A stretch of 64,000 nucleotides of DNA, from NCBI GenBank assembly GCA_032433765.1, contig JAVIAB010000092.1, positions 35,747,816 to 35,811,815 of the forward strand. Reading direction: 5' to 3'. The translations under genes and the position numbers were made by a program. The first letter of the stretch is position 1; each line of letters starts with the position of its first letter. Positions 56,446 to 63,781 of the stretch are shown one piece after another. The DNA is from Megaustenia siamemsis. Taxonomy: Eukaryota; Mollusca; Gastropoda; Stylommatophora; Ariophantidae. The notes under the pieces are model-generated. The model saw only the letters and a list, made by a program, of their open reading frames with translations. It was not told the origin of the DNA and did no database searches.

Positions 56446-56900
56446 CAAAGTTAGGAGGCAAGGGCAGAAACTTAGGAGGTAAGGGCAGAAACCAAAGAGG
56501 CAAGGTCAGAAAACAAGGAGGGAAGGTCAGAAATCTAAGAGGCAAGGGCAGAAACCTAGGAGACAAGGGCAGAAACCTAGGAGACAAGGTCAGAAATCTA
56601 GGAAGCTGTGTTAGAAAACAAGGAGGGGAGGTCAGAAATCTAGGAAGCTGTGTTAGAAAACAAGGAGGGAAGGTCAGAAACCTAGGAGGCATGGTCAGAA
56701 ATCTAGGAAGCTGTGTTAGAAAACAAGGAGGGGAGGTCAGAAATCTAGGAAGCTGTGTTAGAAAACAAGGAGGGAAGGTCAGAAACCTAGGAGGCATGGT
56801 CAGAAATCTAGGAAGCTGTGTTAGAAAACAAGGAGGCGAGGGCAGAAACCTAGGAGACAAGGGCAGAAACTTAGGAGGTAAGGGCAGAAACCAAAGAGAC
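56446..56900. repeat. 21-bp minisatellite in Polinton left arm
   Basis: About 21 units of 21 bp (AGGAGGCAAGGGCAGAAACC, alternating with AGGAAGCTGTGTTAGAAAAC) with 42-bp higher-order blocks. An inverted copy lies at 62190-62870, and a short inverted piece at 57298-57400. The open frames through it (R-N-L-G-S-C-V-R-K-Q-G-G pattern) are a consequence of the period. Confidence 0.95.
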
Positions 56901-57070
56901 GCGCACCAGTTTGGCACAATGCACCAATAGACATCTCCATACCAAAAATTTACTTTGATAATCACTTTTATGATTGATACGCCCCTTACGAAGGCTGATT
57001 GTTACGCCCCTTACGAAGGCTGATTGTTACGCCCCTTACGAAGGTGCATTGTGCCAAACTGGTGCGCGTG
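56899..57070. repeat. 28-bp inverted repeat (hairpin) enclosing 24-bp triplication
   Basis: GACGCGCACCAGTTTGGCAC...ATGCACC (56898-56926) is the exact reverse complement of 57043-57070. Between them GATTGTTACGCCCCTTACGA...AGGCT is repeated two to three times (56975-57045). Confidence 0.9.
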
Positions 57071-57183
57071 TCAAACTTGTGCATGTTTTTGCACGGTGCA
57101 AATCTGGTGCGGTTTTGGTGTAACTTTTAGATGAATGTGGGAGTAGCTTTTTATGGTTTTGAGGTCGACTTTTTGAGTATGTG

Positions 57184-57417
57184 CCTAAATTTTTGTGATC
57201 TCAGAGATGAAATGTGTTAGACGAATGACAGGAAACAGTCTGAGTGATAAGCTCAGAAATTAAGAACTGAGAAGAAAGTTAGGAATAGCCCCCATCATTG
57301 CCTCTTAGGTTTCTGCCCTTGCCTCTTAGGTTTCTGCCCTTGCCTCCTATGTTTCTGACCTTGTCTCCTAGGTTTCTGACCTTGCCTCCTAGGTTTCTGC
57401 CTACATTTTTGTGATCT
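57184..57417. mobile_element. insertion of LINE-F scrap plus inverted array piece, flanked by 18-bp repeat
   Basis: CCTAAATTTTTGTGATCT (57184-57201) and CCTACATTTTTGTGATCT (57400-57417) flank a segment made of a LINE-F fragment (57202-57298; GATGAAATGTGTTAGACGAA) and an inverted piece of the 21-bp array. Confidence 0.6.
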
Positions 57418-57418
57418 G

Positions 57419-57840
57419 GTGGTAATATTTTTCTCGGCCTATGGGAAGACCTTGACGAATTTGGGGAAACATGTGAACGTGACCTATGTTAAAGAGGGGG
57501 CCAATACAACAAAGTTGGTAATTAACCCCCTGTTTAAAACCATGACGCCTATTGGTGAAGACCTGTATGAGGTGTCGCTTGGAAATCGAAGTATCCTGTG
57601 GGATCTTCCTTCACAGCTTGGTTTTTTCGTCTACCAGTACACCAAATTGGGAATGTTGGAATTTTACTATGACTTCCTGGATAGATTCGTAGAGAGGTCC
57701 GACTTTCGACTCTGTGAAATGGATACAGATAGTCTGTACTTGGCACTCAGCGAGTCATCATTAGAAGGGTCGTTAAAATGGATAGGGTAAACGAGTTTTT
57801 CTCCCAGTACGACAAATGTTTCCCTTACGAAACTTGTGAA
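57419..57840 (+). pseudogene. DNA polymerase B (Polinton type) palm fragment, broken
   Basis: A replicative, protein-primed family B polymerase would copy the element; only about 120 residues remain. Visible: VIFFSAYGKTLTNLGKHVNV, NPLFKTMTPIGEDLYEVSLG, LPSQLGFFVYQYTKLGMLEF and YYDFLDRFVERSDFRLCEMD, with the motif C catalytic pair in MDTDSLYLAL. The spacing between the Y-G-K-T segment and D-T-D-S suits the palm and finger region of Polinton polymerases. The frame starts without an ATG, is shifted near 57775 (another frame continues briefly with FFSQYDKCFPYETCEE), and then runs into a 22-bp satellite. Exonuclease, motif A and C-terminal parts are missing. Not functional. Confidence 0.8.
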
Positions 57841-57844
57841 GAGA

Positions 57845-58510
57845 ACACTGGAGGCAATGTTAAAGAACGATCGAGGCAATGTTAGAGAACGCTCGAGGTA
57901 ATGTTAGAGAACGCTGGAGGCAATGTTATAGAACGCTGGAGGCAATGTTAGAGAACGCTGGAGGCAATGTTAGAGAACGCTGGAGGCAATGTTAGAGAAC
58001 GCTGGAGGCAATGTTAACGAACGATCGAGGCAATGTTAGAGAACGCTGGAGGTAATGTTAAAGAACGATCGAGGCAATGTTAGAGAACGCTGGAGGCAAT
58101 TTTCGACGCAGTATGAGATCGACACTGGAGGCAATGTTAAAGAACGATCGAGGCAATGTTAAAGAACGATCGAGGCAATGTTAGAGAACGCTCGAGGTAA
58201 TGTTAGAGAACGCTGGAGGCAATGTTATAGAACGCTGGAGGCAATGTTAGAGAACGCTGGAGGCAATGTTAGAGAACGCTGGAGGCAATGTTAGAGAACG
58301 CTCGAGGTAATGTTAGAGAACGCTGGAGGCAATGTTATAGAACGCTGGAGGCAATGTTAGAGAACGCTGGAGGCAATGTTAGAGAACGCTGGAGGCAATG
58401 TTAGAGAACGCTGGAGGCAATGTTAACGAACGATCGAGGCAATGTTAGAGAACGCTGGAGGTAATGTTAAAGAACGATCGAGGCAATGTTAGAGAACGCT
58501 GGAGGCAATT
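57845..58510. repeat. 22-bp satellite inside Polinton, with higher-order repeat
   Basis: About 30 units of GGAGGCAATGTTAGAGAACG plus two bases, with variants (TTAAAGAACGATC, TTATAGAACG, GGTAATG). A larger block is duplicated: TTTCGACGCAGTATGAGATC occurs at about 58100 and about 58510, each after the same unit order. The array begins inside the polymerase remnant and ends at the next gene remnant. Confidence 0.95.
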
Positions 58511-58610
58511 TTCGACGCAGTATGAGATCGCACTGGTGGAGATACAATTTCCGCTAAATTATTTCAATGTAATAGAGGGTGATGTCTGGATTCGCTACGA
58601 ATCTCTCGAT
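58505..58610 (+). pseudogene. possible Polinton structural-gene fragment, part 1
   Basis: One frame reads FSTQYEIALVEIQFPLNYFN then VIEGDVWIRYESLD up to the RTE insertion. The pattern (a short strand with E-x-A-L-V-E-I-x-F-P, then Y-x-N-V) is like the N-terminal part of structural-type proteins in Polinton/adintovirus-like elements, but this rests on general resemblance only. It resumes after the RTE at 61813. Confidence 0.4.
58600..58610. other. RTE target-site duplication, left
   Basis: AATCTCTCGAT at 58600-58610 recurs at 61802-61812, flanking the full-length RTE element. Confidence 0.93.
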
Positions 58611-61600
58611 CATCATCATCATTGAGTGCCGTCTCCGCAACGAAGGTTGGCTACCATGGAGCGCCATTTTGCTCTATCTCTTGCTTTGATGGTGCAGGTT
58701 GTCATCGGTTGGTTTGTCCATCTTTTGATGTTACTCGTCCATGTTAATCTTGGTCTGCCTCTGCCTCTTTTACCTTGTATTTTCCCCTCCAGGATCACTT
58801 TCAGTAGGCTGTTGTGTCTTTTAACATGGCCTAAGAATCGCATTTGTCTTGTTCTAATTGTGTTCAGAAGTTCTCTTTTCATTTTTAGTTGTTTTAAGAC
58901 TTTGTCGTTTGTTTTCTTTTCCTTCCATCCAATTCTACCTATTCTTCTATATATCCACATTTCAAAGGCTTCAATTCTCTGTTCTGTTTTCTTGTCTAAT
59001 GTCCATGTTTCAGCACCATATAGGAATATTGAGAAGATGTAACATTTTGCTATTCTTAGTTTTAGCTCTGGTGTTATTTGTTTTGATGTTAGTATGTCCT
59101 TCATGACATTAAAATTACTTTTTGCCATTCCTATTCTTTTGTTTATTTCAGTTGTACATTTTCCATCACTGGTTATAGTATGTCCAAGGTAGTTATAGTT
59201 CTGAACTGTCTCAAGGTCTATTCCTTCAATTTTGATATTCACTTGTGGGTTTTGAGTATTTTCTTTGTTTATGATCATAGTTTTAGTCTTTTTGATATTC
59301 ATATCTAGTCCATATTTTTTGCTTGTCGTGTTTATTTCATTAAGTAATTGTTGTAGGTCTTTAGGATTTTCTGCTAGTAGTACGGTATCGTCAGCATATC
59401 TTAGGTTATTGATTATCTTTCCATTAATTTGTAGGCCTGGCATCTCTATGATGTTTTTAAAGATTTGCTCAGTGTATAGATTGAACAAGCTTGGTGATAG
59501 GATGCATCCTTGTCTTACTCCTCTTTTTATATCAATGGGTGTAGAGAATTCTTTGTTATATTTTATTATTGCTGTTTGCTCCCAGTATAGATTGCATATT
59601 AGTCGTATATCCATGTCATCTAGATGTATCTCTTTTAGGCATTCTATAAGTTGTTTGTGGTGTACTCTATCAAAAGCTTTGGTGTAGTCTATGAAGCAGG
59701 CATATATTGGTTTGTTTACTTCTGTGTATTTTTCGATTAATGTTCTCATGCAGAATATGGCTTCTTTTGTCCCGCTATTTTTCCTAAATCCAAATTGCTG
59801 CTCATCTAATTCAGTATTGATTTTATTCTGAATCCTTCCTTGTATAACTTTTAGCAAGATTTTTGTAACATGGCTCATTAGGCTTATTGTTCTAAAGTCA
59901 CTGCATTCAACTGCACCATTCTTTTTAGGCAATGCAATGAAAGTTGATGTTTTTAGTTCATTTGGTATGTATCCTGTGTGGTATATGTCGTTGCATATGT
60001 CTGTAATCACTTCAATGCCAAAATCTTCAAGTGCCTGTATCATCTCTATCTGTATGCTTTCAGGTCCTGCTGCTTTTCCCCTTTTCATTGTTTTTATAGC
60101 TTTTTCCACCTCAGATTTTAAGATTTTATAGCCTGATGTACATTTTATAACTGGTTTCTTGTCCCTTTGATCATGAAATAGTTCTGTTATATATTCCTGC
60201 CATCTATCTATGATATCCTTATTGTCTGTTAGCATTTTTCCTTTTTTGTCTGCAATGCATCCACCTTCTGTGGCTTTTTTATTTTTATTAGTCATTCTCT
60301 TTATTTCTGTGTGCATTCCTCTTAGGTCTTGTTTGCTTTCCATAGTTTCTATTTCTCTACATTTTTGGCTGAGCCAGTCTTCTTTTGCCTTTTTGCACAT
60401 TTTGCGTATCTCATTATCTATTTTATTGTATTGGGCAGTGTTCTTCGCTTGTCTCCTTTCTTCCATTTTTTCTAAGATGGTGTTAGTTATCCATTTTTGT
60501 TTTTTGTTCTTTTCTCTTTTGGGTAAGGTGTCGCAGGCTTTTTGTATGCTTTTCTTTATGCATTGCCATTTGGTTGTTACTTTTTCATCAGGATTTTCTC
60601 TTCTGTATTGTTCAATTCCTTCCTCTAGCAGCTTCTGGTATGTGTTCTTTACTTGTATTGTATAGGTATCTTTAATATCTTTTTGATTTAAAGCTGTTAT
60701 GTCGAGTGGGTTTATTGATGAATTAGATTTTTGCTTGTTTCTCTTTAGTTTGATTTTCATTTTAATCATTACAGGATTGTGATCAGAATTAATATCTGCT
60801 CCTGGGTAGGTTTTGGCTTTCTTTACGCTGTTACGGAACCTTTCTTTTATCATTATGTAATCTATTTGATTCCTCTTCCTATCTCCAGGGCTTTTCCATG
60901 TGTATAGTTTCCTTTTCTCTTGCTCAAAGTAGGTGTTACATATTATCAGCCTGTTTTCTTCACAGAATTGTATTAATCTTTCTCCTCTGTCATTTCTTTT
61001 TCCTAAACCATGATTTCCTATAATTGTCTTATATCTACCTTTTCCTACTTTAGCGTTCATGTCACCCATTACAATCAAGATGTCTGAAGATTTCACTTGC
61101 TTCATAACTTTATTTAGGTCTTCATAGTATGCCTCTATTTGTTCATCTGTGTAGTCTTGAGTAGGTGCATATGTCTGTATTATTGCTATGTCGAATGGTT
61201 TTGCTTTCAACTTGAGTAGTATAATCCTATCACTGTATGTCCAGTGGGTACTTATATATTTTTGTAGCTCTCTTTTTATCAGTATTCCTACCCCTCTTTG
61301 ATGTTCTGTTGTGTTTCCTGAGTATATAAATGTATATTTTTCGTCTTCAATGTACCCACATTCCTTCCATCTAGTCTCTGATATGCCTAAAATATCTATA
61401 TTTATTCGTTCTGCTTCTTGAATTAGATTTTCCAATTTCCCTTGTTGATATAGAGTCCTAACATTCCAAGTACTTATTTTAAGATCTTTCCTCCGACATA
61501 AGTTCGAATTTCTCCGACTCTGACTCTCCATGGCTTCCTCTGGATTGGTACGTGATGAGGCTCCAATCTCTTTCACGGTGGTCAGCCATGTTCGTCTTTC

Positions 61601-61801
61601 GTGTTCTGAACATGCCTCTTGTGTACCACACACTTTGCTGTTTTCGCTTTCTGGGCCGTTGATCATTCTTGATTCCTCCGCCTCCATCCACCGTCACAGA
61701 CTTTTCACATAAGGGTTGAACATACCCGTTTTTCCGTTGACATTTTTGTCAAACCATGTGCTTGCCTATCGAACCGCGAACACACAACACAAAGAAGAAT
61801 A
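58611..61801 (-). mobile_element. RTE-B LINE, full length, with 11-bp target duplication
   Basis: 3191 bp. The 5' end (61801 side) has about 114 bp of leader, then a single ORF, then a very short 3' end with (ATGATG)n at 58611-58625. The intact ORF and perfect target duplication make this the youngest complete LINE in the window and the likely reference for the decayed RTE-B copies at 2660, 6030, 8615 and 20195. Confidence 0.93.
58619..61687 (-). CDS. RTE-type endonuclease-reverse transcriptase, intact 1022 codons
   Basis: Nicks target DNA and reverse-transcribes the element RNA at the nick. ATG at 61687 (MEAEESRMINGPESEN). The endonuclease is at about residues 70-310: LKISTWNVRTLYQQGKLENL, ILGISETRWKECG, VMGDMNAKVGKG, RNQIDYIMIKER and SDHNPVMIK, the catalytic His/Asp motifs of the APE-like fold. 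A lysine-rich linker follows. The RT is at about 560-800: FIALPKKNGAVECSDFRTIS, QQFGFRKNSGTKEAIF, YACFIDYTKAFDRVHH, GVRQGCILSPSLFNLYTEQI and LRYADDTVLLAENP (catalytic YADD). The C-terminal domain carries YNYLGHTITSDGKCTTEI, LYGAETWTLDKKTEQRIEAF, EMWIYRRIGRIGWKEKKTND, RFLGHVKRH and GRGRPRLTWTSNIKRW. No stop or frameshift is seen, so it may be competent. It lies antisense to the Polinton remnants. Confidence 0.95.
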   Translation of the reverse strand: MEAEESRMINGPESENSKVCGTQEACSEHERRTWLTTVKEIGASSRTNPEEAMESQSRRNSNLCRRKDLKISTWNVRTLYQQGKLENLIQEAERINIDILGISETRWKECGYIEDEKYTFIYSGNTTEHQRGVGILIKRELQKYISTHWTYSDRIILLKLKAKPFDIAIIQTYAPTQDYTDEQIEAYYEDLNKVMKQVKSSDILIVMGDMNAKVGKGRYKTIIGNHGLGKRNDRGERLIQFCEENRLIICNTYFEQEKRKLYTWKSPGDRKRNQIDYIMIKERFRNSVKKAKTYPGADINSDHNPVMIKMKIKLKRNKQKSNSSINPLDITALNQKDIKDTYTIQVKNTYQKLLEEGIEQYRRENPDEKVTTKWQCIKKSIQKACDTLPKREKNKKQKWITNTILEKMEERRQAKNTAQYNKIDNEIRKMCKKAKEDWLSQKCREIETMESKQDLRGMHTEIKRMTNKNKKATEGGCIADKKGKMLTDNKDIIDRWQEYITELFHDQRDKKPVIKCTSGYKILKSEVEKAIKTMKRGKAAGPESIQIEMIQALEDFGIEVITDICNDIYHTGYIPNELKTSTFIALPKKNGAVECSDFRTISLMSHVTKILLKVIQGRIQNKINTELDEQQFGFRKNSGTKEAIFCMRTLIEKYTEVNKPIYACFIDYTKAFDRVHHKQLIECLKEIHLDDMDIRLICNLYWEQTAIIKYNKEFSTPIDIKRGVRQGCILSPSLFNLYTEQIFKNIIEMPGLQINGKIINNLRYADDTVLLAENPKDLQQLLNEINTTSKKYGLDMNIKKTKTMIINKENTQNPQVNIKIEGIDLETVQNYNYLGHTITSDGKCTTEINKRIGMAKSNFNVMKDILTSKQITPELKLRIAKCYIFSIFLYGAETWTLDKKTEQRIEAFEMWIYRRIGRIGWKEKKTNDKVLKQLKMKRELLNTIRTRQMRFLGHVKRHNSLLKVILEGKIQGKRGRGRPRLTWTSNIKRWTNQPMTTCTIKARDRAKWRSMVANLRCGDGTQ

Positions 61802-61812
61802 AATCTCTCGAT

Positions 61813-61912
61813 AACGACGATATTTGCGACGCTAGATTTGATGTCAACGTGACATTGGAGCCTGGGTTATACACGAAACCCGATGCGTTCATCGGCGCGT
61901 TCGTGAGTTGAT
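61813..61912 (+). pseudogene. possible Polinton structural-gene fragment, part 2
   Basis: Continues the frame interrupted at 58610: NDDICDARFDVNVTLEPGLY and TKPDAFIGAFVS, then TGA. The P-G-x-Y-T-K-x-x-x-F segment after a short strand supports a coding origin. It is truncated by an early stop and followed by non-coding repeats. Confidence 0.4.
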
Positions 61913-62189
61913 GGTTCGTTAAGTCCATGGATCGTGGGGTTGTGGTTCGTGGTTCGTTGTGATTTGGTCCAACATTTTGGACCTAGAATATAACTTCCTG
62001 CTCGTTGTGTCTAACTAGTATGACTATGTGAGTAGCTTTCGGGATTTTTAGGTCGACTTTTTGAGTATGACCCTAAATTTTTGTGTTCTGGGGTAAAATG
62101 TTTGCGATTTGGATGTAACTATCTGATCGATGTGTCTAACTAGTATCAGTATGGAAGTAGATAGGTTTCTTACCTTCCCTCCTTGTTTT
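61913..62189. other. Polinton internal repeats
   Basis: Contains GTGTCTAACTAGTATGACTA and GTGTCTAACTAGTATCAGTA (about 115 bp apart), GTTCGTGG duplications, and a direct copy of the AGGTCGACTTTTTGAGTATG motif (62051-62070) that also occurs at about 57163. Confidence 0.7.
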
Positions 62190-62870
62190 CTAATGCAGCT
62201 TCCTAGATTTCTGACCTTGCCTCTTTGGTTTTCAGCCTTTGCTTCCTAGTTTTCTGTCCATGTCTCCTAGGTTTCTGACCTTCCCTCCTTGTTTTCTGAC
62301 CTCGCCTCCTAGGTTTCTGACCTCGCCTCCTAGGTTTCTGACCTCGCCTCCTAGGTTTCTGCCCTTGCCTCTTAGATTTCTGACCCTCCCTCCTTGTTTT
62401 CTAACCTTGTCTCTTTGGTTTCTGCCCTTACCTCCTAAGTTTCTGCCCTTGTCTCCTAGGTTTCTGCCCTCGCCTCCTTGTTTTCTAACACAGCTTCCTA
62501 GATTTCTGACCATGCCTCCTAGGTTTCTGACCTTCCCTCCTTGTTTTCTAACACAGCTTCCTAGATTTCTGACCTCCCCTCCTTGTTTTCTAACACAGCT
62601 TCCTAGATTTCTGACCATGCCTCCTAGGTTTCTGACCTTCCCTCCTTGTTTTCTAACACAGCTTCCTAGATTTCTGACCTCCCCTCCTTGTTTTCTAACA
62701 CAGCTTCCTAGATTTCTGACCTTGTCTCCTAGGTTTCTGCCCTTGTCTCCTAGGTTTCTGCCCTTGCCTCTTAGATTTCTGACCTTCCCTCCTTGTTTTC
62801 TGACCTTGCCTCTTTGGTTTCTGCCCTTACCTCCTAAGTTTCTGCCCTTGCCTCCTAACTTTGATTTACC
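62190..62870. repeat. 21-bp minisatellite in Polinton right arm (inverted)
   Basis: Reverse complement of the array at 56446-56900, but longer (about 32 units). Units CCTAGGTTTCTGCCCTTGCC and TTTTCTAACACAGCTTCCTA. The 62440-62870 part follows the left array unit by unit; the extra units at 62190-62440 have no left-arm partner. Confidence 0.95.
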
Positions 62871-63062
62871 GGATTATATTTAAACTAGTCGGATGTGAGA
62901 CTTCGTGTTATAAGCGCGCTTGATTCACGGACGTTTATTTTTCATAGTACTGTTCAGTCTAGCGGTCTGTGTTGTAGTGGAATATTTTACGGTTTTAGGT
63001 CGACTTTTTTAATATGAGCCTATTTTGTTTTGGTTTATCATGAATGTGAGAGAGACAGAGCG

Positions 63063-63118
<56 letters not shown>

Positions 63119-63452
63119 TTGCTTGTTGATACTTTGTGTGGGTTGATGATAGGACATGCAGGGATGATGAGTTTGTCTCCAACTTTTTGAATTTTCGGTG
63201 TGTAGAATGACCCCTCTATCTCATCGCCCTTATCGTCTTTCAACACATATGTAACGGGGTTTGTTTCATTTACTCGACTGATGGAAAACAGTTCCTCCGT
63301 CCAAGCCGGAAGGTTTGATGTTGAGGGTGGCACATGATGATGATAGGACATGAAGGTTTGATGATGGTGTTGAGGGTGGCACATGATGATGATGTGTCAA
63401 TTTGTGTGGCTTGGTGATGATTTTTATTTGACTTGAGTTAGCTTGGATATGC

Positions 63453-63492
<40 letters not shown>

Positions 63493-63537
63493 GGGTGGCA
63501 CATGATGATGATAGTGTTGAGGGTGGCCTATGATGAT
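62871..63537. repeat. Polinton right arm, inverted copy of the left inner arm
   Basis: Inverted relative to 54456-54802 plus 56084-56445: GTTATAAGCGCGCTTGATTC, AGGTCGACTTTTTTAATATG, (AG)n at 63050-63115, integrase-tail fragment, ATCATGTGCC repeats and (AG)n at 63458-63489. It lacks the LINE-D insertion. Confidence 0.9.
63140..63312 (-). pseudogene. Polinton integrase C-terminal fragment, right arm
   Basis: The minus strand reads LPAWTEELFSISRVNETNPV, a lysine-aspartate rich segment and EGSFYTPKIQKVGDKLI without interruption, then enters (AG)n-derived residues. It is identical in visible residues to the left-arm fragment up to that fragment's LINE-D break, so it shows the ancestral empty site. 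The integrase core is absent. Confidence 0.65.
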
Positions 63538-63781
63538 GAGTCTCATTGAATTTACCTGAGTTAAGCTCTCAGTGATTCGACAAACTGACGAACACCAAAA
63601 AAAAAAAAAAATTCCCCCAAAAAATAATGAAGTTCGAAAAAATCGCGAATTCGAAAAAAAAAATAATTTTTTTTTTGGCACCGTTTTGGTGCAAAGTCGG
63701 TGCAAAGTCGGTGCCAAATCTATTGTATTTCGGTGCATGTTATTCCACTTTTCTGTTGAGTTCACAGCCACCGCTACTACT
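63538..63781. repeat. Polinton terminal inverted repeat, right
   Basis: Inverted copy of 52949-53193, ending GCCACCGCTACTACT at 63781. A visible difference from the left is GGTGCAAAGTCGG here against the complement of GCGCCGACTTTGC on the left. Near identity of the two ends indicates recent insertion or conversion. Confidence 0.93.

Larger units (their letters stand above)
52949..63781. mobile_element. Maverick/Polinton-type element, decayed, 10.8 kb
   Basis: The termini are perfect inverted repeats for at least 80 bp apart from one visible mismatch, start 5'-AGTAGTAGCGGTGGC and end GCCACCGCTACTACT-3', and are flanked by a 6-bp duplication. AG...CT ends and 6-bp duplications are the known signature of Maverick/Polinton DNA transposons (virus-related, self-synthesising). 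Inside are a DNA polymerase B fragment, integrase C-terminal fragments in both arms, a possible structural-gene fragment and satellites. Catalytic integrase core, ATPase, protease and most of the polymerase are missing, so it is non-autonomous and dead. Two LINEs are nested inside it. Confidence 0.88.

Noticed and set aside
56426..56965. Proline/leucine/phenylalanine-rich frame, and its twin at 62239-62883
   Set aside because: Product of the 21-bp array; both strands are open, and there is no domain.
59265..60665. Plus-strand frames of 140 and 151 codons within the RTE
   Set aside because: Shadows of the intact minus-strand RTE frame.
52949..63781. Integrated virus or a host inverted duplication
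   Set aside because: Exact 6-bp duplication, AG...CT ends and insertion into a mobile-element frame fit a transposition event; no functional virion or replication gene set remains.
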